Assembly (NCBI GenBank): GCA_002726925.1
Contig: PBTJ01000042.1
Coordinates: 8,607 to 14,943 of the forward strand
Source of the DNA: Gammaproteobacteria bacterium
Lineage (GTDB): Bacteria; Pseudomonadota; Gammaproteobacteria; Pseudomonadales; Azotimanducaceae
Direction of reading: 5' to 3'
Length of the DNA: 6,337 nt
Shown one piece after another: positions 1 through 5,779 of the stretch (position 1 is the stretch's first letter; every line of letters begins with the position of its first letter). Both the position numbers and the translations under genes were made by a program. The notes beneath the pieces are model-generated. The model was given only the letters and a program-made list of their open reading frames with translations, made no database searches and was not told the origin of the DNA.

Positions 1-208
1 TCCAGCTGACCTGTTCTCCCTTGACCAAGGAAGGGTTCAAAATACCCGCAGCGAATACGCGCGCTTCGCCCTGCTCGACGGCGATAAACAGCAGCGAATC
101 CCAAGACTGCCACCAGCCCTCGATGTCGCTGGCCAGAGATTGAACCGGCAAGAGGGCGATAGACAGCGCAAACAGCGCCGCCTGACAGCAACGGCAACGC
201 TGATTCAC
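1..208 (-). CDS. Predicted exported protein of unknown function, N-terminal part only
   Basis: Direct translation of the minus strand from a GTG at 208-206 gives 69 codons that stay open to the window edge. The product starts MNQRCRCCQAALFALSIALL and looks like a Sec signal peptide: a basic n-region (Arg4, Arg6), a hydrophobic core at about residues 10-22, and a plausible cleavage after Ser24-Leu25-Ala26. The mature part begins near Ser27 and is rich in Trp and acidic residues (for example GWWQSWDS at 33-40), so it is probably periplasmic or secreted. Cys5, Cys7 and Cys8 lie before the hydrophobic core and do not form a lipobox, so it is not an obvious lipoprotein. The GTG overlaps the TGA of the upstream amidase in a 4-base GTGA junction, and a GGA lies about 8 bases before it. 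Both points support this start and cotranscription with the amidase. I do not recognise the family from the visible part. Confidence 0.72.
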   Translation of the reverse strand, partial: MNQRCRCCQAALFALSIALLPVQSLASDIEGWWQSWDSLLFIAVEQGEARVFAAGILNPSLVKGEQVSW

Positions 209-1629
209 AAGCGCAGTTCCGGATAGATCATCGGCGAAGTTGCCTGTTCAAAGGCGGAGCCCAAATAGATCAACGTTTCTTCGTCCATCTTGCGGCCAAT
301 CAACTGAAACGAACCGGGCAACTCGTTGGCGAGGGGTGCCATGGGTAGCGTCAGCGTGGGATGACCGGAGTAATCAAAGGGTGCGGTGAAGAGCAAAAAG
401 TCTGCCTGACCCTCTTCCGCGGGAGCGCCGTCGTCCATCAGCGCCGTGGATGGCGTCGACATGGGCATGCAAGGCGAGATGATCGCATCGACATTCTCAA
501 GGACCTGATCTAGCTGGATGCCGAAACTGTCACGCAACGCTTGCAGTGCATCGTAATCTTTTGGATCTGTGCGCAGGCCCAGTTCAATCAACCCGCGCAA
601 CACGGGTCCATACTGCTCTCGCTTGGCCGGGAAAAAATCAGCGTGAGCATGAGCACATTCCACCCCGCAGGTAATGCCCCAGGCCTCGGCTAACGTCTTA
701 GCGCTCGATGGCACCTCAACTTCGATCACCTGAGCGCCTAAATCTGCAAGCTGACGGAGTGCTCGACGAGTGACGTCGGCAACCGCCGGTTCAACGCCAT
801 CGCTGACATAGGATGCATCGACACCAATACGTTTACCGGCCAAGGGCATGTCGCCAGCATCGGCGCTGCACAGAGACTGAAGATAATTCGGTACTGGCGT
901 ATCGATAGAATTCGCATCTTGAGAATCGTATCCCGCCATAACACAGAGCAGACGGGCCGCATCTTCAACGCAGCGTGTCATGGGGCCTAGGTGATCTAAA
1001 CTGTTGGCGAGGGGGAAAGCGCCATGCAGGCTCACCCGACCATAGGTGGGCTTTAAACCCACCAAGCCACAGCTCGCTGATGGAAAGCGAATGCTGCCGC
1101 CGGTATCTGACCCAATGGCTGCAAAGGCAACCCCCGCGGCGACGGCCACGCCAGAGCCAGAAGAAGAAACCCCAGTCCATGCTTCGCGCTGCCAGGGGTT
1201 TAGCGGCGCCACCACATCAGGATGATGGGCTCCGAAAGCTCCCTCGGTCAGCTGAGTTTTGCCTATCAGGACTGCGCCGGCTTCGCGCAGACGATTTACC
1301 ACGGTTGCCGAATAAGTCGGACAAAAATTTTGCATCACCATGGTACCCGATGCGGTGGGCAGACCCTCGGTATATAGCAAGTCCTTAATGCCAATGGGCA
1401 CGCCGTGCAGCAGCCCTAGGGGTTTACCATCCGCTTGTCTTTGATCCAAGGCTCGCGCAGCGGCCAGCGCATCATCGGCCAGCAAACGCACGAAGCAGCG
1501 GGTGTCACGTTCCAGGGCCTGAGCGCGATCAAGCATCTCTTGAGTAAGCTGTAGGGCACTGGCTTGACCGCTCTTCAAACGCTGACACGCTTGAGAAAGG
1601 CTCAGCCACTGCCAGTTCAATTCCGCCAT
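205..1629 (-). CDS. Amidase-signature family amidase (leftward operon)
   Basis: This 474-residue cytoplasmic enzyme of the amidase signature (AS) family hydrolyses a carboxamide or related C-N bond; the substrate is not known. The family's Ser-cisSer-Lys triad can be placed. The Lys is Lys82 in GVPIGIKD. The cis-Ser is Ser155 in the TGVSSSGSG segment. The nucleophile is Ser179 in GSDTGGSIRFP. The 24-residue spacing from Ser155 to Ser179 equals that of known AS enzymes (Ser131/Ser155 in malonamidase E2, Ser217/Ser241 in FAAH). The Gly/Ser loop reads GVSSSGSG, not the commoner GGSSGG. Length is normal for the family and there is no signal peptide. The ATG at 1629-1627 follows a strong AGGGAG site. 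The gene starts 17 bases after the transporter stop and overlaps the next gene by 4 bases, so it sits mid-operon. The family call is firm. Whether it acts on an imported solute is inferred only from the neighbouring transporter. Confidence 0.95.
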   Translation of the reverse strand: MAELNWQWLSLSQACQRLKSGQASALQLTQEMLDRAQALERDTRCFVRLLADDALAAARALDQRQADGKPLGLLHGVPIGIKDLLYTEGLPTASGTMVMQNFCPTYSATVVNRLREAGAVLIGKTQLTEGAFGAHHPDVVAPLNPWQREAWTGVSSSGSGVAVAAGVAFAAIGSDTGGSIRFPSASCGLVGLKPTYGRVSLHGAFPLANSLDHLGPMTRCVEDAARLLCVMAGYDSQDANSIDTPVPNYLQSLCSADAGDMPLAGKRIGVDASYVSDGVEPAVADVTRRALRQLADLGAQVIEVEVPSSAKTLAEAWGITCGVECAHAHADFFPAKREQYGPVLRGLIELGLRTDPKDYDALQALRDSFGIQLDQVLENVDAIISPCMPMSTPSTALMDDGAPAEEGQADFLLFTAPFDYSGHPTLTLPMAPLANELPGSFQLIGRKMDEETLIYLGSAFEQATSPMIYPELRL

Positions 1630-1634
1630 GCTTG

Positions 1635-1640
1635 CTCCCT
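1635..1640 (-). promoter_or_regulatory. Ribosome binding site of the leftward amidase
   Basis: On the minus strand AGGGAG lies 5 bases before the ATG at 1629-1627, inside the 17-base gap after the transporter stop codon (TAG, 1649-1647). It is the clearest Shine-Dalgarno match in the window and fixes the amidase start. Confidence 0.75.
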
Positions 1641-1646
1641 AAACGC

Positions 1647-3206
1647 CTACGCCGCCTTGGAGAGATCCCCGGCTACTGCCCGGGCTGCCTCCGCCGCATG
1701 AATGGATCGCCACAAAGATATCGTCAGAACCACGGTCACCATAAATAAGGGCACCGAAGCCAGGGTCACCGCAGATTGCAGTGGTTTTAGCCCGCCCATA
1801 TAGACCAAGGTGATTGGCAGCAAACCCAGCAAAAAAGCCCAAAAGACGCGGTGCCCTCGATGAGGGTGATCTTCTGGAGCCAGCGACCGAGTAGCTGAGG
1901 CCGCCAATGTGTAGGAGGCCGAGTCGTAACTCGTAGCCGCGAAAATGATGCAAACAAGGGTAAAGATCAGAATCGCCAAACTCGACATGGGCAGCGTGCC
2001 CAACACACCCACAATGGCAGCAGGGGCACCTACGGAGTTAAGCGTTTCAATCACCGGGAAGAGCTGATTCAGCTCTAAGTACAGTGCATAGTTACCCAAG
2101 ATGGCGAAAAAAACCGTGCAGCCCAGCGTGCCGTAACCAATGCCGCCGAGAATCAGCTCGCGCAGCGTGCGACCGCGGGAGATTTTGGTGATGAACACTC
2201 CCATGTACGGCCCCAGCGCGAGCCACCAAGCCCAATAAAAAACCGTCCAGGCCTCTACAAAGGTCGTCGTACCTGCAGCGTCGGTATAGGTGCTCATACG
2301 AATAAAGTTCTGCAGCATGTGACCAACGCTCTCAAAACCCAGCTCGACGATAAAGAGCGTGGGCCCTGCGATCAAGATCAGCGTCAGCAGCAGCATGGCG
2401 AGCAGCACGTTAAGGTCGCTCAGGCGCTTGATGCCTTTCTCTAGACCCATCCAGACGCTGCCTGCAAAGATGCAGGTCACCACGACAATGACCACAACAT
2501 CCAAGGTAAAGCCAAGGGAGGCGCGATCGACACCCAGCAGATGCGCAACGCAGGCGCCAATCAACGGCACGGCAAGCCCGATACCAATGCTGCAAGCACC
2601 GACCAAACCGACCACAAACAGCAAATCAATAGCGCGCCCTAGGGCGCCTTGAGCATGTCGGCCAATTACCGGCTCACAGGCATCGCTTAATCGCAACGAC
2701 TTAGCGCCGCGCACGTAGTAGCTGTAGGCGATAGCCACACCTGGAAGTACATAGAGTGACCAGCCCATTAGACCCCAATGAAAAATCGGATAGCTCACCG
2801 ACCACAGCATGGCCTCCGGGGTTTGGGGAGTAACGCCGTAGGGTGGCGCCTGAAAATAGTAAGCCCATTCCACGACACCCCAGTACAAAACACTGGTACC
2901 GATGCCACCGCAGAACAACATGGCCGCCCAACTTAGGGTGGAGAATTCAGGTTCACTGTTGCCCAGGCGGATATCACCATGTCGGCTAAAGGCGAGGTAG
3001 AGCAAGAAGGCAAAGGTAAGTGACGCACCGGCAACGTAGAAAACGCCAAACTGCTGAGTCAAAAAGTCAAAAGCCCTGCCAAGAATAACGCCCCCCTTTT
3101 CAGGAAATAGCGCCAGCGGCAGGCATAGCGAAATGATCCCCGCCACGCTGCCAAAAAAAATCAACCGATCCAAATCCTGAGTAAAACCCTTGTCGGAAGA
3201 CTGCAT
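1647..3206 (-). CDS. BCCT-family betaine/carnitine/choline-type transporter
   Basis: This 519-residue inner-membrane protein has about 12 hydrophobic segments (roughly 14-34, 54-73, 93-112, 140-163, 192-225, 233-253, 265-288, 319-341, 351-377, 395-423, 453-471, 479-500). It belongs to the BCCT family, which moves trimethylammonium or similar onium solutes. The hallmark TM8 stretch TVFYWAWW (321-328) is followed by KISRGRTLRE (341-350). TM3 carries a Gly-rich GGIG (100-103) and EWAYY (113-117). TM4 carries HWGLMGWSLY (143-152). By motif alignment from memory, Trp144, Trp149 and Tyr152 match the BetP aromatic box Trp189/Trp194/Tyr197, and Trp327/Trp328 match Trp373/Trp374. Leu331 replaces BetP Trp377. 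Met335 falls where CaiT has Met331, which suggests Na+-independent exchange. Termini are short, unlike osmosensing BetP, so a catabolic uptake or antiport role is more likely than osmoregulation. It is the first gene of the leftward operon, with GGAG before its ATG. The exact substrate is not determined. Confidence 0.95.
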   Translation of the reverse strand: MQSSDKGFTQDLDRLIFFGSVAGIISLCLPLALFPEKGGVILGRAFDFLTQQFGVFYVAGASLTFAFLLYLAFSRHGDIRLGNSEPEFSTLSWAAMLFCGGIGTSVLYWGVVEWAYYFQAPPYGVTPQTPEAMLWSVSYPIFHWGLMGWSLYVLPGVAIAYSYYVRGAKSLRLSDACEPVIGRHAQGALGRAIDLLFVVGLVGACSIGIGLAVPLIGACVAHLLGVDRASLGFTLDVVVIVVVTCIFAGSVWMGLEKGIKRLSDLNVLLAMLLLTLILIAGPTLFIVELGFESVGHMLQNFIRMSTYTDAAGTTTFVEAWTVFYWAWWLALGPYMGVFITKISRGRTLRELILGGIGYGTLGCTVFFAILGNYALYLELNQLFPVIETLNSVGAPAAIVGVLGTLPMSSLAILIFTLVCIIFAATSYDSASYTLAASATRSLAPEDHPHRGHRVFWAFLLGLLPITLVYMGGLKPLQSAVTLASVPLFMVTVVLTISLWRSIHAAEAARAVAGDLSKAA

Positions 3207-3210
3207 ATTG

Positions 3211-3214
3211 CTCC
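3211..3214 (-). promoter_or_regulatory. Ribosome binding site of the BCCT transporter
   Basis: GGAG on the minus strand lies 4 bases before the ATG at 3206-3204. It supports that start, which gives a short N-terminal tail of about 13 residues before TM1, as in CaiT-like members. Confidence 0.6.
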
Positions 3215-3236
3215 GTTATTGACGCCCTCTCCGACT

Positions 3237-3264
3237 ACCCTAGAGGACCGCGAAACAAATGCAA
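3237..3264 (-). promoter_or_regulatory. Weak candidate sigma-70 promoter for the leftward operon
   Basis: On the minus strand TTGCAT (3264-3259) is followed after 16 bases by TAGGGT (3242-3237), about 30 bases before the transporter start codon. The -35 match is fair (4 of 6) and the -10 match poor (3 of 6), so a regulated or activator-dependent promoter, or another site, is quite possible. Confidence 0.22.
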
Positions 3265-3319
3265 GGCAGGCACCCGCCACGCGGACTCGTGTCTAAACGT
3301 GGAGGGCGAAGGCAAGGCG

Positions 3320-3350
3320 TTGGTCATTTCATCGGTAGGTAGGCTATATT
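3320..3350 (+). promoter_or_regulatory. Candidate sigma-70 promoter for the rightward operon
   Basis: TATATT at 3345-3350 matches the -10 consensus at 5 of 6 positions. TTGGTC at 3320-3325 is a weak -35 with a longer than ideal 19-base spacer. Transcription would begin near 3357 and give a leader of about 25 bases before the TTG start at 3382. Confidence 0.35.
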
Positions 3351-3381
3351 TTCGCCCCCACCGACTGCGCGAGTTACCAAT

Positions 3382-4323
3382 TTGAATCTTTCAGGCGACG
3401 CACTCACGCTAACCCGAACCGGTCACCGAATTTTTTGCCGACAGTGGCGGTGCAGTGATCCTGCCAGCGCGCGTGCCAATATTCTCATTGCCCATGGCAT
3501 GGGCGAACACAGCGAGCGTTATGGTGAGCTGGCCAACGCGCTAACCGAAGCTCAATTCAACGTTTATGCCCCAGACTTGCGCGGTCATGGACGCAGCCTG
3601 CCGGCGCTGATCGAACTCGGCGACATGGGCTACAACGGCTGGCATGCCACACTAGAGGACCTAGCGTTTGTCGAACACTGGATGACCGAGCAATACAACC
3701 GACCGGCAATACTGTTCGGCCATAGCATGGGCGCCATGCTGGCTCAGGAGTACATCTACACCCTGGGACAGCGCCTACAGGCGCTGGTGCTGAGCGGATC
3801 CACCGGGGCTTTCCCTAGGGTGCCTGCGCTTTTGCTTGCAAACCTGGCGCGCTTTGACAGCTGGCGGCTGACGCCGGCTACGCCGAGTCCGCTGCTCAGC
3901 GACAGCGTGCTGAGCCTGAACAATCGGCCCTTCGAGCGACAAGGTGACGGTGATGGCGGTTTAGCCTGGCTCAGTCGGGACAAAGAACGCGTCGCGGCTT
4001 ATCGCGCAGACCCGCTTTGTGGCGCCGGACTCAGCGCTGACGGGCTCGCCGCAATGTTTGCCTCACAAGCTCAGTCTACGCGAACCCGAAATATCCAACG
4101 TATTGGCAAGCATGTTCCCATCTACTTGTTCGCCGGTCGTGATGACCCGCTAAACAAGCAAGGTAAAAGGCTGCTGACCCTGCAGAAGCGTTATGCGGCG
4201 GCGGGGTTACGGGCTGACCTCAAGCTCTATGCAGATGGTCGGCATGAAATGCTTAACGAGCTAAATCGCACTGAAGTGATCGACGATCTACTGCAGTGGT
4301 TAACTGGGGTAACCCATGACTGA
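3382..4323 (+). CDS. Alpha/beta hydrolase, monoacylglycerol lipase / lysophospholipase-like
   Basis: This 313-residue protein belongs to the Hydrolase_4 (monoacylglycerol lipase, lysophospholipase L2) branch of the alpha/beta-hydrolase fold. It probably cleaves a carboxylic ester such as a monoacylglycerol or lysolipid. The oxyanion-loop motif HGMGEHSERY is at 38-47, DLRGHGRS at 65-72, and the nucleophile elbow GHSMG at 113-117 with Ser115. The acid is likely Asp255 in AGRDDP (251-256), and the catalytic His is His288 in GRHEMLNE (286-293), a typical ending for this branch. A cap domain fits residues about 145-235. There is no signal peptide, so it is likely cytoplasmic. The start is TTG at 3382: the frame has a stop at 3340-3342, no ATG or GTG lies between, and the next in-frame ATG (Met40) would cut into the HGMG motif. 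Only a weak GAG (3371-3373) precedes it. It leads the rightward operon and overlaps the next gene by 8 bases. Physiological substrate unknown. Confidence 0.93.
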   Translation: MNLSGDALTLTRTGHRIFCRQWRCSDPASARANILIAHGMGEHSERYGELANALTEAQFNVYAPDLRGHGRSLPALIELGDMGYNGWHATLEDLAFVEHWMTEQYNRPAILFGHSMGAMLAQEYIYTLGQRLQALVLSGSTGAFPRVPALLLANLARFDSWRLTPATPSPLLSDSVLSLNNRPFERQGDGDGGLAWLSRDKERVAAYRADPLCGAGLSADGLAAMFASQAQSTRTRNIQRIGKHVPIYLFAGRDDPLNKQGKRLLTLQKRYAAAGLRADLKLYADGRHEMLNELNRTEVIDDLLQWLTGVTHD

Positions 4324-5779
4324 ACCCTTACCCGCGCCGCTATGGAGCGATGCAACTGATCTATGCCGTGACCTGCAGCAGGGCACTGTTACTGCAACGG
4401 CCGTAATGGACAATGTGTACGCGCGCATCGCGGCGCTAAACCCCGCCCTAAACGCGCTGGTCAGTTTGATTCCCAAGGAACAAGCCATGACCTTGGCGGC
4501 AGCCGCCGATGCCGTGCCCATTGCCCAGCGCGGACCGCTGCATGGCATACCCATGGCACCCAAGGATGCCGTCGCGGTAAGGGGCTTTAGCACCAGTTGG
4601 GGGTATGCGAGTTTTGCGGAAGCCATTGAAGAGCAGGACGACGAACTTGCACGGCGGCTGCGCGAGGCAGGTGCCATTTTTATCGGGCATTCCAATATGC
4701 CGGAGTTTGGCCTTGGGTCGCATACCTTCAACCGGCTTTATGGCCACACCTACAACCCATACAACCTAAGCAAAACACCCGGGGGCAGCAGTGGCGGAGC
4801 CGCTGTTGCGCTCGCCGCAGATTTGTTGCCCCTTGCGGACGGCAGTGATCTTGGTGGTTCGTTGCGCAACCCAGCAAGCTTTTGCAATGTTGTGGGCTTC
4901 CGTCCATCAATAGGGCGTATGCCTTTCAACCGCGGCTTTAGCTGGTACGGACGCATGGTGACCACCGGCCCGATGGCAAAGAATGTACGTGACACCATTT
5001 TGCTGTTCTCGGTGATGGCAGGACCACATGCCAGTGATCCTCTAACTTTGGAAGATCCGGGCACTACGTTTCTGGATGCGCTTGAGCCCATGGGCAAGAC
5101 CGAGGTGCAACAACTGCGCGTTGGCGTCAGCCAAGATCTAGGCGGCCTGCCCATCGACGCTGAAGTAGCTGAAACCATCACTGTAGCCGCCGAGGTAATG
5201 CGGCGTTTGGGCGCGGAAGTCGTCGAGAGTGCACCTGATCTTAAGGATGCGATGGATGTCTTTCAGGTGCAGCGAGCAGCAGGCCTGCGCTTGTTGAGCC
5301 GAAGATTGGAGACCATAGATCCGGGCTGGCGAGACACCATCAAGGAAACAGCGCGATGGAATATCGAAAAAGGACTGACGCTGACGGCGGATGAGCTTTT
5401 AACCGCGGAGCTCAAACGCAGCGCACTTTACGCACGCGTCGCCGAATACTTTGAACACTTCGATGCGCTGATCATTCCTTCTGCACAAGTCCCGCCTTTC
5501 GACGCCACCGTAGATTGGGTGAGCGAAATTAACGGTGTTGCCATGCAAACCTACATCGATTGGATGGCGGTATGCTGCATGATCTCGGCGACAGGGCTGC
5601 CCAGTATTTCCGTGCCCGGCGGCTTTACCCGCGACGGCCTACCCATAGGCGTGCAGCTGGTGGGCAAACCGCGAGGCGATTTGGCACTGCTACGCATCGC
5701 AGCGCTATTCGAAGCGGCGACAAAACATGGCGAGCGCAAACCCGACCTCACGCAAATTGTAGGTCACCCACGTGTCTGA
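4316..5779 (+). CDS. Amidase-signature family amidase (rightward operon)
   Basis: This 487-residue cytoplasmic AS-family enzyme hydrolyses an amide bond of unknown substrate. The triad is Lys83 in GIPMAPKD (77-84), cis-Ser158 in TPGGSSGG (154-161) and nucleophile Ser182 in GSDLGGSLRNP (176-186). The cis-Ser to Ser spacing is again 24 residues. The canonical GGSSGG loop and the LRNPASFCNVVGFRPS region differ from the other amidase in this window, so the two are members of different AS subgroups and not a recent duplication. Length is full and no export signal is seen. Its ATG at 4316 lies inside the end of the hydrolase gene (shared ATGACTGA, 4316-4323), with GGGG at 4306-4309 as a weak ribosome site, which points to translational coupling. 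Its own end overlaps the deacetylase start by 8 bases. The family call is secure. A GatA role is unlikely because no gatB or gatC lies nearby. Confidence 0.95.
   Translation: MTEPLPAPLWSDATDLCRDLQQGTVTATAVMDNVYARIAALNPALNALVSLIPKEQAMTLAAAADAVPIAQRGPLHGIPMAPKDAVAVRGFSTSWGYASFAEAIEEQDDELARRLREAGAIFIGHSNMPEFGLGSHTFNRLYGHTYNPYNLSKTPGGSSGGAAVALAADLLPLADGSDLGGSLRNPASFCNVVGFRPSIGRMPFNRGFSWYGRMVTTGPMAKNVRDTILLFSVMAGPHASDPLTLEDPGTTFLDALEPMGKTEVQQLRVGVSQDLGGLPIDAEVAETITVAAEVMRRLGAEVVESAPDLKDAMDVFQVQRAAGLRLLSRRLETIDPGWRDTIKETARWNIEKGLTLTADELLTAELKRSALYARVAEYFEHFDALIIPSAQVPPFDATVDWVSEINGVAMQTYIDWMAVCCMISATGLPSISVPGGFTRDGLPIGVQLVGKPRGDLALLRIAALFEAATKHGERKPDLTQIVGHPRV

Larger units (their letters stand above)
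3207..3381. other. Divergent intergenic control region
   Basis: This 175-base stretch separates the two divergently read gene groups and is the only sizeable non-coding segment in the window. It must hold the leftward and rightward promoters unless transcription enters from outside. I see no small ORF, tRNA, riboswitch-like fold or terminator in it. Short structures present are GCAAGGC repeated at 3261-3267 and 3312-3318, a spaced inverted repeat CCACG (3277-3281) / CGTGG (3298-3302), and CCTCT (3226-3230) / AGAGG (3242-3246). All are short enough to arise by chance. No regulator gene is next to it. Confidence 0.7.

Noticed and set aside
975..1388. A 137-codon plus-strand open frame opposite the leftward amidase
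   Set aside because: It is antisense to a complete, motif-rich amidase, and its translation is Arg/Pro-rich with no recognisable domain: a high-GC shadow.
1639..1953. Minus-strand open frames inside the transporter gene (also 2410-2595 and 2701-2931)
   Set aside because: They lie in another frame of the strongly supported BCCT gene, have no ribosome site and give low-complexity Arg/Gly/Cys-rich translations.
3226..3246. CCTCT/AGAGG inverted repeat before the transporter as a terminator or attenuator
   Set aside because: The stem is only 5 bp with an 11-base loop and there is no U-tract; too weak to call.
3382..4323. Haloalkane dehalogenase or epoxide hydrolase as the identity of the alpha/beta hydrolase
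   Set aside because: The HGMGEHSERY, GHSMG and RHEMLNE motifs with a Ser nucleophile fit the monoacylglycerol lipase branch; those enzymes use an Asp nucleophile.
4300..4731. Minus-strand open frames opposite the rightward amidase (also 4448-4747, 4728-4910, 4750-5181, 5551-5751)
   Set aside because: Ala/Ser/Arg-rich shadows of the amidase frame, with no start signals or domains.
4316..5779. Assignment of either amidase as GatA of the Glu-tRNA amidotransferase
   Set aside because: GatA is also an AS enzyme, but neither gatB nor gatC is present, there are two different amidases, and the neighbours are transport and hydrolase genes.
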